Shown here: positions 15,315 through 23,809 of the stretch, in pieces
Numbering within the stretch: position 1 is the first letter of the stretch
Layout: each line of letters starts with the position of its first letter
NCBI GenBank assembly: GCA_023265365.1
Contig: JAHFTY010000011.1
Span: forward strand, 1 to 44,813
DNA from: Acidobacteriota bacterium
GTDB lineage: Bacteria; Acidobacteriota; Terriglobia; 20CM-2-55-15
Direction of reading: 5' to 3'
Length of the DNA stretch: 44,813 nucleotides
The notes under the pieces: model-generated
What the model saw: the letters and a program-made list of their open reading frames with translations, nothing else
Database searches by the model: none
What the model was told of the DNA's origin: nothing
Made by a program: the position numbers and the translations under genes

Positions 15315-16027
15315 ACATACGCCCCTTGACCACTCTCGACGAATTCCAGCTTTGCGTCGATCTTCAACGCGAGGCGTTCGGCTGGGCGGATATCGATCTT
15401 CTGCCGCGCCGTTTCCTGGTGGCCATGACGCATATCGGCGGACTTATCCTTGGCGCTTTCGAGGGCGATCGGCTGGTTGCATTCATCAGCTCCATCCCGG
15501 CCTATCGCGACGGAATGGTCTACTGGTATTCGCAAATGCTGGCCGTTGCCAAAGACCAGTGGAACACCGGCGCCGGATCTCAACTCAAGCTCGCGCAGCG
15601 TGAAGCCGCGCTGGAACGGGGAATCCGTCTGATCGAATGGACCTTTGACCCGCTCGAATCCAAAAACGCGTATCTGAACATCGTGAAGCTCGGCGCCGTC
15701 GTTCGACGCTACCTTCCGAATCATTACGGCGAAACCACCGGCGCCCTTCAGGCCGGTCTGGACAGCGATCGCGTGATCGCCGAATGGTGGATCGATCAGC
15801 CCAGGCCAGTTCTCACGGGCGATATCCGCCGCGTCGTCATACCGGTCGACCTGCAGACCCTGAAGAAACAGAGCCTGGACTCCGCGCGCGACATTCAGAA
15901 GCGTGTCCGGGAACAGTTTCTGACCAACATCCAGGATGGTTACTTCGCCGCCGGATTTGAACGAGGTGACGAGTGGAGCCAGTATCTGTTCACTCGAGGG
16001 GAGCCGCGTGAATATCACCCGGATTGA
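15311..16027 (+). CDS. GNAT-superfamily acyltransferase (COG3375-like)
   Basis: The 238-residue protein begins with a GNAT core: an N-terminal strand MNIRPLTTLDEF, a central strand ILGAFEGDRLVAFIS, and the motif-A region SQMLAVAKDQWNTGAGSQLK with a degenerate acyl-CoA pyrophosphate loop. LIEWTFDPLESKNAYLNIVKLGA and RRYLPNHYG are characteristic of the COG3375 group. Genes of this group often sit beside enolase-superfamily N-succinylamino acid racemases, where a GNAT succinylates D-amino acids. The next gene here is such an enolase homologue, with a 20-bp overlap. The substrate is therefore probably an amino acid (inference). Confidence 0.8.
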   Translation: MNIRPLTTLDEFQLCVDLQREAFGWADIDLLPRRFLVAMTHIGGLILGAFEGDRLVAFISSIPAYRDGMVYWYSQMLAVAKDQWNTGAGSQLKLAQREAALERGIRLIEWTFDPLESKNAYLNIVKLGAVVRRYLPNHYGETTGALQAGLDSDRVIAEWWIDQPRPVLTGDIRRVVIPVDLQTLKKQSLDSARDIQKRVREQFLTNIQDGYFAAGFERGDEWSQYLFTRGEPREYHPD

Positions 16028-17117
16028 AATGCGAGAGCTGCGCATGCAGCTGCTGCATCCGTTCGAAACCAGTTTCGGCGTCACACAGGAACGCCGGATT
16101 GTACTGCTCACCGTCTCCGACGGCGACCGCACCGGATACGGCGAGGTCACCGCGGGAGAAGGACCGTTCTACAGCCACGAAACATCCGAGACGGCGTGGC
16201 ATGTGTTGCGTGACTTCATTATTCCCAAAGCCATCGGGAAAGAAATCGAAAGCGCTCCCGGCTTCGCGCCTTTCGCGCAGGGTATTCGCGGGCACCATAT
16301 GGCAAAGGCAGGACTCGAAACCGCGCTGTGGGACCTGGAGGCAAAGACGAAAGGCATCCCGCTCTGGAAGATGCTTGGCGGCAGGCGGGAACGAATCGAC
16401 TGCGGGGTTTCGATCGGCATCCAGCCTTCGATCGACAAGCTGCTGGCCAGGATCGAGACGGAAGTGAATGCCGGTTATCGTCGAATCAAGATCAAGATCA
16501 AGCCGGGTTGGGACGTCGAGGTGATCCGGCAGGTGCGGGAGGCTTTTCCAAAGATTCTTCTGATGGGTGACGCGAACTCCGCTTACACGCTTGCCGATAT
16601 CGATCTGTTCAGGAAGATGGACAGATACGACGTCATGATGTTCGAGCAACCGCTGCATCACGAAGACATGATCGATCACGCGGAGTTGCAGAAACACATT
16701 GAGACTCCGATCTGCCTCGATGAATCCATCCACTCCGCCGACGACGCCCGGAAAGCGATTCAGATCGGCGCCTGCCGGATCATCAACATCAAACTGGGCC
16801 GTGTCGGCGGCCACGCTCAGGCGCGCGCCGTACACGATGTGTGCCGCGACCATGGCATTCCGGTATGGTGCGGCGGCATGCTGGAATCCGGCGTCGGTCG
16901 GGCGCACAACATTGCGTTGTCGAGTCTCGATAACTTTTCGCTTCCCGGCGATGTTTCGGCCAGCAAGCGTTATTGGAAAGAAGACATCATCGCTCCGGAG
17001 GTCGAGGTATCGCGCGAGGGCCAGATCGCTCAACGCAACGACCCGGGGATCGCGTGCGCCGTCAAAGAGGATCTGGTCCGCAAACTCACGGTCCGGACGC
17101 AGGTTTTCCAAAAATGA
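16008..17117 (+). CDS. Enolase-superfamily o-succinylbenzoate synthase / N-succinylamino acid racemase
   Basis: The 369-residue product has the full muconate-lactonizing-type active site: KxK acid/base lysines within 161-165 (IKIKIKPGW), metal ligands D188 (GDAN), E213 (FEQP) and D238 (LDES), and K262 (NIKLGRVGG). The N-terminal capping domain is intact. The family covers MenC (o-succinylbenzoate synthase) and NSAR racemase, often in one promiscuous enzyme; the sequence alone does not decide. The GNAT neighbour and absence of other men genes favour the racemase. GTG 16008 is chosen, with GAGGGGAG at 15995-16002; a start at 15936 would run deep into the GNAT gene. Confidence 0.88.
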   Translation: MNITRIEMRELRMQLLHPFETSFGVTQERRIVLLTVSDGDRTGYGEVTAGEGPFYSHETSETAWHVLRDFIIPKAIGKEIESAPGFAPFAQGIRGHHMAKAGLETALWDLEAKTKGIPLWKMLGGRRERIDCGVSIGIQPSIDKLLARIETEVNAGYRRIKIKIKPGWDVEVIRQVREAFPKILLMGDANSAYTLADIDLFRKMDRYDVMMFEQPLHHEDMIDHAELQKHIETPICLDESIHSADDARKAIQIGACRIINIKLGRVGGHAQARAVHDVCRDHGIPVWCGGMLESGVGRAHNIALSSLDNFSLPGDVSASKRYWKEDIIAPEVEVSREGQIAQRNDPGIACAVKEDLVRKLTVRTQVFQK

Positions 17118-18421
17118 CCATCTACGAAGCGGACTGGGTTTGCCCCGCTTCGTCGGGTCCTTGCGCCAACGGGGCAGTTGCCGTTGAGAATGGCCGGATT
17201 GCCGCCGTCGGAACGGATCTGCAGCTTCCCGGCCCGCGCATCCGCTTTTCGGGCTGCGCCATCATCCCTGGATTCGTGAATGCCCACGCTCATCTGGAAC
17301 TCACGATCCTGCGCGGCTTCCTCGAGGATATCGATTTCATCAAATGGATCCGGACCGTCACCGCTTCCAAAAAAGAAAGGCTGACGCGCGAGGATCTGTT
17401 GCTGTCGGCCAGGCTGGGGATCGCGGAGTCGCTGGCGGCGGGCGTCACCTGTGTTGGGGAGGTCATGGATGCGGGAGTATCGTGGCAGGCGATGCGCGAA
17501 CTGGGTTTGCAGGGCGTCGCCTATCAGGAATTGTTCGGGCCCGCCGACATTCACGTTGAAGAATCCCTGAAAGGACTCGCCGGAAAAATCGAAGCCCTGC
17601 GAACCCAGGAAACAGAGACCCAGCGGCTCGGGGTCTCTCCGCATGCGCCTTTCACTGTTGCGCCCCGGTTGTTTCGGGCGGTGAAGGACTATGCCAAAAA
17701 GGAAAGACTCCCCGTCACGGTTCATATTGCAGAATCCGCAGAGGAAGACCTTTACGTTCGACTGGGCGCCGGACCATTCGCGGATCGGAACCGGGAACGC
17801 AATTTCGAAGTTGAAGTCGCAGGCTGCAGTCCGGTGCAACACCTCGAGAACTGCGGCATGCTGGACGCCGATACCCTCCTGATTCATGTGATTCGTATCG
17901 AAGACAAAGACCTTCAGGTTCTGCGACGGACCGGCGCGGCTGTGGTGCATTGTCCGAAATCGAATGCGAAGCTCGGCCACGGCGTGGCCCGGGTGGTCGA
18001 GATGTGCGATGCCGGCGTGCGCCTGAGTCTGGGTACCGACAGCGTGGCCAGCAACAACGTCGTCGACATGTTCGAAGAAATGCGCGAGGCGATCTTCATG
18101 CAACGCGCGCACACCGGAAAGCACAACGCGCTTGGTGCTCATGGCGCCTTTCGTATAGCGACGCTGGGCGGAGCGGAATGTCTTGGACTCGAAAAGCGCC
18201 TGGGCAGCCTGGAGGCCGGGAAGCGGGCGGATTTCGTGGTGGTCGATCTGAACGATCCGGCGATTCAGCCGGTGTACGATCCCGTACAGGCAATGGTGTA
18301 TTCGGCTTGCCGGAAAAATGTCCGCGCAACCTACCTTGGCGGCGAGGAAATACGGATCGACGCCGGCCCGTGGATGAAACAGGCGGGCGAAATTGCCCGA
18401 AAGCTGGTCGCAGCCCCGTAG
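17114..18421 (+). CDS. Amidohydrolase/deaminase of the TrzA-AtzA group
   Basis: The 435-residue metal-dependent hydrolase has the subtype-III pattern: HAHLE (HxH metal pair), SPHAPFTV, the metal His of VHIAESAEE, and the metal Asp of GTDSVASNN. It resembles chlorohydrolase/deaminase-like enzymes such as S-adenosylhomocysteine/guanine deaminases and the aminodeoxyfutalosine deaminase of the futalosine menaquinone route; the HLELTILRG..FIKWI segment recalls the last. The ATGA overlap with the racemase gene shows translational coupling. ATG 17114 is the family start. Function could be deamination of a purine-like nucleoside or hydrolysis of an N-acyl product; not decidable here. Confidence 0.83.
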   Translation: MTIYEADWVCPASSGPCANGAVAVENGRIAAVGTDLQLPGPRIRFSGCAIIPGFVNAHAHLELTILRGFLEDIDFIKWIRTVTASKKERLTREDLLLSARLGIAESLAAGVTCVGEVMDAGVSWQAMRELGLQGVAYQELFGPADIHVEESLKGLAGKIEALRTQETETQRLGVSPHAPFTVAPRLFRAVKDYAKKERLPVTVHIAESAEEDLYVRLGAGPFADRNRERNFEVEVAGCSPVQHLENCGMLDADTLLIHVIRIEDKDLQVLRRTGAAVVHCPKSNAKLGHGVARVVEMCDAGVRLSLGTDSVASNNVVDMFEEMREAIFMQRAHTGKHNALGAHGAFRIATLGGAECLGLEKRLGSLEAGKRADFVVVDLNDPAIQPVYDPVQAMVYSACRKNVRATYLGGEEIRIDAGPWMKQAGEIARKLVAAP

Positions 18422-18436
18422 TCGGAAGATCCCGGT

Positions 18437-19030
18437 TTACACCTTGGACAGGAGGTGCCCGAGTTTTGTTTTCTTGGTCTGGAGATAGTTCTGGGTGCTT
18501 GCGGAGGGTGTGATCTCGATCGGAACACGTTCGGTGACGGTGATGCCGGCCGCTTCCAGCCCGTCGATCTTCCTGGGGTTATTCGACATCAGCCGGACGT
18601 TTTTCACCCCGAAGTGTTCAAGCACGGCGGCACAGAGATCGTAGTTGCGGTGATCCGCTTCGAAGCCGAGCTCGTGATTGGCCTCGACCGTATCGTGACC
18701 TTCATCCTGGAGTTCGTACGCGAGCAGTTTGTTCATCAGGCCAATGCCGCGGCCTTCCTGCAGTTGATAGATGAGAATGCCGCTTCCGTTTTCGGCAATG
18801 GTCTGCATGGCGAAGTGAAGCTGGTCGCCGCAGTCGCAGCGGGCGGATCCGAAAACGTCTCCGGTCAGGCACTGGGAGTGGATGCGAACCAATACGGCAG
18901 TATCCTTCGAGGGATCGCCGATGACCAGCGCCAGGACGTTTTCAGTTTTACCGGGAGATTCGAATCCGAAGATCCGGAAGCCGCCGAACTTCGTTGGGAA
19001 GTCCGCATCGGCGACTTTGGTCGCAATCAT
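18437..19030 (-). CDS. ribA: GTP cyclohydrolase II
   Basis: The 197-residue enzyme makes the first riboflavin precursor from GTP. Zinc ligands C54, C65 and C67 lie in SQCLTGDVFGSARCDCG. LQEGRGIGLMNKLLAY supplies the GTP-binding Arg, and LMSNNPRKIDGL is the C-terminal motif. It is the stand-alone cyclohydrolase without the RibB domain. The ATG at 19030 follows a perfect TATAAT by 6 nt with no Shine-Dalgarno, again a leaderless arrangement. The gene stands 12 bp downstream of the unknown secreted gene on the same strand but has its own -10. No FMN riboswitch precedes it. Confidence 0.95.
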   Translation of the reverse strand: MIATKVADADFPTKFGGFRIFGFESPGKTENVLALVIGDPSKDTAVLVRIHSQCLTGDVFGSARCDCGDQLHFAMQTIAENGSGILIYQLQEGRGIGLMNKLLAYELQDEGHDTVEANHELGFEADHRNYDLCAAVLEHFGVKNVRLMSNNPRKIDGLEAAGITVTERVPIEITPSASTQNYLQTKKTKLGHLLSKV

Positions 19031-19036
19031 GGGCGG

Positions 19037-19042
19037 ATTATA
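19037..19042 (-). promoter_or_regulatory. Leaderless -10 box of ribA
   Basis: A perfect TATAAT on the minus strand ends 6 nt before the ribA ATG. It lies between ribA and the stop of the upstream gene (19043), so ribA can be transcribed on its own. Confidence 0.6.
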
Positions 19043-19933
19043 TCACGGCACAAGGATGTCATCCTGAGTACCGAGACGGCCGTCGGGTCCTCTGGAAACC
19101 AGGCGGAACGTGAGTCCCGACGGTTTGTATTCCAGAGGCCGCCCCCAACCGTCCAATCTTACGAGGTCCTTCATGTAATGCGGATGAAGAACATTCGTGA
19201 GTTCCACGATGTCTTTGCCCGGAGGCAGGCTGCCGTCTTCGAGAATGAACCGTTCGATGCCGGCGACGAGTGTCTTCATCGTGGCAATTGTGTCGCGCCG
19301 GCGGCCCTCGTTGAGTGTGGCGACCAGATCGTTGGTGTCCACCCACGATCGATCACCCAGGCGTGCGGCGTCGATGGCCCAGTCTCCGGTTTTTGAATTC
19401 CTTTGAAACCGGAAGCCGAGAGTCACTGACGTTTCGGCAATCGTCCGCTTGTCGTTCTGCGCACTGATGCGTTGGAGCAGAATCTCGCGGGGCACGTGTG
19501 AAGAGAGACCGATTTCCGTCATCCGTTTCCGGACCTGTTCGAATTCGGTCGGATTGACGTGAACTCTTTCGATCGGGCTGGGCTCCCGCGTTGCCGGTGC
19601 GGAACCGGTTTGCGGAGGAATGTTGCCGTGGTAGATCGCGCCGAGCAGTTCCTGCATATTCACCCAGTCCCGGTCGGCCAGGCGAACCGCATCGACAATC
19701 CACTCGCTGCCGGCATCGTCCCTTCTGAACTGAAACGCAAGCGTGACTGTCGTATCCGCCACCGCGGTTTCCGCAGTTTGCTGATCGATTTTCCGGATTT
19801 CGATCGCACCGAGCGGCAGATCCGCGGAAGCAAACGCGGCGATCCGCTTCCGCGCTTCGTTGCGCGATAGTTTGGGTTCGGCGACAGCCGTCGAGACAAG
19901 GCACAGTGTGAGGATCCAGGCGAGGCGGCGCAT
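19043..19933 (-). CDS. Secreted protein with duplicated domain and pseudopilin-like C terminus
   Basis: The 296-residue protein has a signal peptide (1-18, MRRLAWILTLCLVSTAVA). Residues about 28-100 and 136-208 are an internal duplication: RKRIAAF against RKRMTEI, TVTLAFQFRRD against SVTLGFRFQRN, EWIVDAVRLADRDWV against DWAIDAARLGDRSWV. The C terminus (about 213-296) resembles the globular end of type II secretion major pseudopilin GspG: an IVELTNVLHPHYMKDL helix, then DGWGRPLEYK and RGPDGRLGTQDDI, which in GspG binds calcium. The N-terminal pilin helix is absent. The overall function is unknown. ATG 19933 follows TAAACT by 8 nt; an upstream start at 20056 would enter moaD. Confidence 0.65.
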   Translation of the reverse strand: MRRLAWILTLCLVSTAVAEPKLSRNEARKRIAAFASADLPLGAIEIRKIDQQTAETAVADTTVTLAFQFRRDDAGSEWIVDAVRLADRDWVNMQELLGAIYHGNIPPQTGSAPATREPSPIERVHVNPTEFEQVRKRMTEIGLSSHVPREILLQRISAQNDKRTIAETSVTLGFRFQRNSKTGDWAIDAARLGDRSWVDTNDLVATLNEGRRRDTIATMKTLVAGIERFILEDGSLPPGKDIVELTNVLHPHYMKDLVRLDGWGRPLEYKPSGLTFRLVSRGPDGRLGTQDDILVP

Positions 19934-19941
19934 CTCGGGGC

Positions 19942-19962
19942 AGTTTAACACTGTGCTAATAT
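19942..19962. promoter_or_regulatory. Divergent leaderless promoters of moaD and the secreted protein
   Basis: The 37-bp space holds TAATAT (19957-19962, plus strand), 8 nt before the moaD ATG. It also holds TAAACT (minus strand, 19947-19942), 8 nt before the ATG of the divergent gene. Neither side has a Shine-Dalgarno. Confidence 0.5.
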
Positions 19963-19970
19963 CCCAACAA

Positions 19971-20222
19971 ATGAAGGTCCGGTTGCTCTTCTTCGCCTCA
20001 CTCAAGGACATCGTTGGATCGCGCGATTTGCGCCTGGACCTTCCAGCGAACAGCACGGTTGGCGACCTGCTGACTGAACTGGAGAAATCGTATCCGCAAA
20101 TGAAGGCTTACCGGCCCGTGATCCTCACTGCCGTGAACGAAGAGTACGTCGACAAGAGCGCTTCCATTTCCGAAGGCGACGAAATTGCGATCTTCCCGCC
20201 AGTCAGTGGAGGGGCCCGGTGA
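19971..20222 (+). CDS. moaD: Molybdopterin synthase small subunit MoaD
   Basis: The 83-residue beta-grasp protein carries the thiocarboxylate sulfur used to form molybdopterin with MoaE. The typical start MKVRLLFFASLKDIVG and the end EIAIFPPVSGG are present. Unusually, two residues (Ala-Arg) follow the Gly-Gly at 80-81, whereas active MoaD ends in Gly-Gly. The stop overlaps the moaE GTG. Because the GGAGGGG encoding this region is also the moaE ribosome site, a point or frame change here could be constrained. Processing or inactivity must be considered. ATG 19971 is the family start. Confidence 0.9.
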   Translation: MKVRLLFFASLKDIVGSRDLRLDLPANSTVGDLLTELEKSYPQMKAYRPVILTAVNEEYVDKSASISEGDEIAIFPPVSGGAR

Positions 20223-20647
20223 TCAGCCGGCCCGGCGAACTGTACCAGATCACCCGCGAACCCATCGAGGTCCAGGGCATTTCGCGCAAGTTGCTGCGCG
20301 CCGCGGATGGGGCCGTTTGCGTTTTCGAAGGTGTGGTGCGAGATCATTCGAAGGGGAAGCGCACGTTATACCTGGAGTATGAAGGCTACGAGACGATGGC
20401 GCTGAAGAAGCTTGAGGAGATTGGGCTCTTTGTGCGGGGCGCATGGGAAATCGGGACGGTTGCGATTGTCCATCGGCTGGGCCGCATGGATATCGGCGAA
20501 ACCAGCGTCGCGGTGATTGTCACGTCGTCTCATCGCCGCCCCGCGTTCGACGCCTGCCACTACGCCATCGACAAGCTCAAGAAGGTCGTTCCGATCTGGA
20601 AGAAGGAATTTTTCGAAGACGGGGAAGTCTGGATCGAAGGGCAGTAG
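20219..20647 (+). CDS. moaE: Molybdopterin synthase large subunit MoaE
   Basis: The 142-residue subunit converts precursor Z (cPMP) to molybdopterin with MoaD. Conserved elements are GAVCVFEGVVRDHSKG, LYLEYEGYETMA, HRLGRMDIGE, SSHRRPAFDACHYAID and the catalytic-lysine segment KKVVPIWKKE near 120-130. Start GTG 20219 overlaps the moaD stop, with a GGAGGGG site 4-10 nt upstream. The moaD-moaE pair is followed directly by a bidirectional terminator. Other moa/moe genes are not in the window. Confidence 0.93.
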   Translation: MISRPGELYQITREPIEVQGISRKLLRAADGAVCVFEGVVRDHSKGKRTLYLEYEGYETMALKKLEEIGLFVRGAWEIGTVAIVHRLGRMDIGETSVAVIVTSSHRRPAFDACHYAIDKLKKVVPIWKKEFFEDGEVWIEGQ

Positions 20648-20685
20648 AAGAAATCCCAGCCTGACCAGTCAGGCTGGGATTTCTT
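20648..20685. terminator. Bidirectional intrinsic terminator
   Basis: A 17-bp perfect stem (20648-20664 with 20669-20685) and 4-nt loop starts right after the moaE stop. Its outer AAGAAA/TTTCTT ends give U-rich tails on both strands. The last base is the first base of the convergent gene's stop triplet. Confidence 0.88.
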
Positions 20686-23600
20686 CACTTCGTCAAGGCT
20701 TTGTCGACTTCGGCTTTGAGGGCGGTGAATTCCTTCAGCACATCGTTATAGCGCTCGAACGCGCTTGCGCCGACTTTTTGATCCGCGCGATTGATCTCCG
20801 CCGAGATGTTGCTGATCTGGTTCAGCATCATGTTTGCGGGATACGGTCCTGGCCTGTCGACAAACTTATCCCACAGCTCCTGCAGTTTTACCGGGTCGCC
20901 GGTTTTGTTCTCTCTCGCAACGCGCAACCGTTCAACGACCATCCGGGCGTCGCCCAGAAGGTCGCGCACCTTCAACGCAAAGGTCGATTGCTCGACCAGA
21001 TCCGCCTGTGTCACGCCATCCCTGGTGACGCGTGGATCGATCTTCACCTCGATGTTTTCCGTTTTCGTGACTCCATCGACCAACAGCCTCGCCTTGTAGG
21101 TTCCCGGCGGCGCCATCGGCCCGTTGCCCTCACCCTGAGGCGATCGTGCCGACCAGGGACCCGGATAACGCAAATCCCAGACAAATCGGTTCATCCCCGC
21201 TTTCTTCGGCAGCGCGCCCGCGCCGCCCGCTTCACTGGAATAGCGCCTAACGACCTTGCCTGCGTTGTCGAGAATCTCCAGCGTGACTTCGCCGGCGGGA
21301 GGAGCGGAGAGAGCGTAGTCGATACGAGCGCCGATGCGGGGATACTCCGGGAAGTCCGGCTCTCCGGCGGACGCCGAGTAGCGGGTCCGGTATGCGATTG
21401 CGGGCTGGAATAAAAAGACCCTGGCGGCGGGATCAAACGGAACGACAGCCGGCGCTTTTGCCGCAGGCGCCGGAGCCGGCGCATTCTTTTTCGCGGCCTG
21501 GACAAATCCAAACGCCATCCCACCGCCGATGAATGAAGACGAGGCCTGCTGCGATGTATTGCGGGCAAATCCGGCCGCGAGTTGCCGGAGCGGCGTGATG
21601 TTGTCCATGATCCAGAACGAGCGGCCCATCGTCGAGATGACCAGGTCGTTCTGGTGGACTTTGATGTCCGTCACCGGCGTTGCCGGAAGGTTCTGCTGCA
21701 AAGGCTGCCAGTGTTTTCCCTGATCGAACGAAACGAACGCGCCGTACCAGGTTCCTGCGTAGAGCAGCCCTTCCTTCTTCTGATCTTCGCGAACCACATG
21801 CATCGGATGGTCGGCCGGGATTCCGTTGTTGCCGGGCGTGAGCAACGTCCAGTGTTCGCCATAGTCGCCGGTCATATAGAGGTATGGCTTGAAATCTCCC
21901 AGGTAGAGCCTGTACACGGAGACGTATGCCGAGCCCTTGCGGTGCGGCGAATCTTCGATCGTATGGACGCGGCCTCCGGGCGGAAGCTCCTTCGGCGTGA
22001 CATTCTTCCAGGTCTTTCCGTCGTCGCGGGTGACCCAGACAGGGCCGTCGTTCGAGCCGGTCCAGATGACTCCAGGTTCGATTCGTGACGCGCGAATGGC
22101 GTACAGGGCGCTGTAGACTTCCTCGCCCGTGACGTCGCGCGTGATCGGTTCGCCCGAAGGAATCTGTTTGTCCGGTTCGTTCGCCGTGAGGTCGGGGCTG
22201 ATCGTCTGCCAGTGAATGCCGCCATCGGTGGAGCGGTGAAGATACTGTGATCCGTGATAGACGACCTTCGGGTTCTGCGGACTCACTTCGATGGGAGCCT
22301 GCCGCACGAATCGGTATTTCATGTCCTTCGGATTGAGCCCGTATCGCTGCTGCGGATAGATCCAGTAATGCTGCTCCTGACCCGTTTCGACGCTGTATCT
22401 CCCGAACTCTCCCTTGCAGTCGCCGTACACAATCTTTCCGTCAGGCGTCGGACGGATCTGCCCGCTCTCGCACCCGGAAGCCTGCATCCAGGTTTGTGTC
22501 GGCTGATCGGGCGCCCATGAAAACGGCGGCGTGCTGGCAATCACCACGGTGCTGTTGTCCTGCTGGGGTCCGTACACGCGATACGGAAACTGTTCGTCCG
22601 TATCCACGTGGTAAAACTCGGCCGTCGGCTGGTTGTAAACCGTCGACCAGCTCAACCCGCCATCCTGCGATACGGCGGCGCCGCCGTCGCTGCTGGCGGC
22701 CATGATGTTCGGATTGTCGGGATTGAACCAGATCGCGTGGTTGTCGCTGTGCGGAGTTTCCACGTTGACGAACGTCCTGCCGCCGTCCGTCGACTTGTGC
22801 ATGGAGACTTCGCCGACCCAGATTTCGTTTTCGTTTTTCGGATTCGCATGGACGTAATTGAAGTAGAACGGTCTCGCCCGAAGGTTCGCGCTCGAGTTGA
22901 CAAGTGTCCAGGACTGACCTGCATTGTCGGAGCGAAAGAGGCCGCCTTCAATTCCGGGCGCCTCGACCATGGCATAGACGATGTTGGGCTTCGATTGCGG
23001 AAGATCGACCCACACTTTCCCGATGAGGTTCTTCGGCATTCCGTTGGTGAGATGGGTCCACCGCTCGCCTCCGTCCGTCGTCTTGTAGATGCCGCCGTCG
23101 GCCGCGGGACCGCCGCTGATGATCGTCCATGGCTTGCGTTGTCCCCTCCAGGCGCCCGCGTAGATCTCGTCGGGACTGGATTCGTTCATGGCGAGAGACA
23201 CGAAACCGGTCTCGTTATTGATGAACAGGATCTTCTGCCATGAGCGTCCGCCGTCCCGGGTGCGATAGACGCCGCGATCCGGTCCGGCCGCGAACGGGTT
23301 TCCGAGAACGGCAACGTAGGCGATATCCGGATTCTTTGGATGAATGCGGATGGCTCCGATCTGTCCTGCATCCGGAAGGCCGATGAAGTTCCATGTCCGG
23401 CCCGCATCGCTCGATTTGTAAACGCCGCGTCCCAGGATCACGTTGCTCCGGATGGCGGAGCTTCCGGTGCCCACGTACACGACATTTGGATTCGACTCGG
23501 CCACCGCGATGGCGCCGATGGAACCCGTCGAGATTTTGCCGTCGGTCGCCGGCAGCCATGTGATTCCGTAATTGGTGGTCTTCCAGACGCCTCCGCCCAC

Positions 23601-23801
23601 GGTTCCCATGTAGAACGTGTTCGGCTGCGCACGGACTCCACTAACCGCGGTCACGCGTCCGCCACGGTGTGGCCCGATCGTTCGCCACCGGAGTTCCTGA
23701 TAGAGCTTCGGATCGACGACAGTGTTGCTTGTTTGCGATTGAGCGCCGGAAAGTGAACACAGCGCGGCGGCAAGAACAAGGGCGACGCAGAGTTTTCTCA
23801 T
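20685..23801 (-). CDS. Secreted Asp-box beta-propeller protein (VPS10/sortilin-like, 'glycosyl hydrolase'-annotated)
   Basis: The 1038-residue protein begins with a signal peptide (MRKLCVALVLAAALCSLSGAQ). Residues about 35-780 carry at least nine Asp-box (BNR) motifs, such as SSDAGRTW, TRDGGRSW, TTDGGERW, STDGGRTF and SQDGGLSW, forming one or two beta-propellers. RTIGPHRGGRVTAVSG is the usual opening of this acidobacterial/Bacteroidetes family. The C-terminal part (~850-1038) has a beta-sandwich-like segment (LDNAGKVVRRYSS, GTYKARLLVDG) and a helical tail. Such proteins are often called glycosyl hydrolases, but sialidase catalytic residues are not evident. ATG 23801 is chosen by signal peptide and by a TTGACA/TACAGA promoter; an open frame extends into repeat B. 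Confidence 0.85.
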   Translation of the reverse strand: MRKLCVALVLAAALCSLSGAQSQTSNTVVDPKLYQELRWRTIGPHRGGRVTAVSGVRAQPNTFYMGTVGGGVWKTTNYGITWLPATDGKISTGSIGAIAVAESNPNVVYVGTGSSAIRSNVILGRGVYKSSDAGRTWNFIGLPDAGQIGAIRIHPKNPDIAYVAVLGNPFAAGPDRGVYRTRDGGRSWQKILFINNETGFVSLAMNESSPDEIYAGAWRGQRKPWTIISGGPAADGGIYKTTDGGERWTHLTNGMPKNLIGKVWVDLPQSKPNIVYAMVEAPGIEGGLFRSDNAGQSWTLVNSSANLRARPFYFNYVHANPKNENEIWVGEVSMHKSTDGGRTFVNVETPHSDNHAIWFNPDNPNIMAASSDGGAAVSQDGGLSWSTVYNQPTAEFYHVDTDEQFPYRVYGPQQDNSTVVIASTPPFSWAPDQPTQTWMQASGCESGQIRPTPDGKIVYGDCKGEFGRYSVETGQEQHYWIYPQQRYGLNPKDMKYRFVRQAPIEVSPQNPKVVYHGSQYLHRSTDGGIHWQTISPDLTANEPDKQIPSGEPITRDVTGEEVYSALYAIRASRIEPGVIWTGSNDGPVWVTRDDGKTWKNVTPKELPPGGRVHTIEDSPHRKGSAYVSVYRLYLGDFKPYLYMTGDYGEHWTLLTPGNNGIPADHPMHVVREDQKKEGLLYAGTWYGAFVSFDQGKHWQPLQQNLPATPVTDIKVHQNDLVISTMGRSFWIMDNITPLRQLAAGFARNTSQQASSSFIGGGMAFGFVQAAKKNAPAPAPAAKAPAVVPFDPAARVFLFQPAIAYRTRYSASAGEPDFPEYPRIGARIDYALSAPPAGEVTLEILDNAGKVVRRYSSEAGGAGALPKKAGMNRFVWDLRYPGPWSARSPQGEGNGPMAPPGTYKARLLVDGVTKTENIEVKIDPRVTRDGVTQADLVEQSTFALKVRDLLGDARMVVERLRVARENKTGDPVKLQELWDKFVDRPGPYPANMMLNQISNISAEINRADQKVGASAFERYNDVLKEFTALKAEVDKALTK

Positions 23802-23809
23802 GGGGTAGA

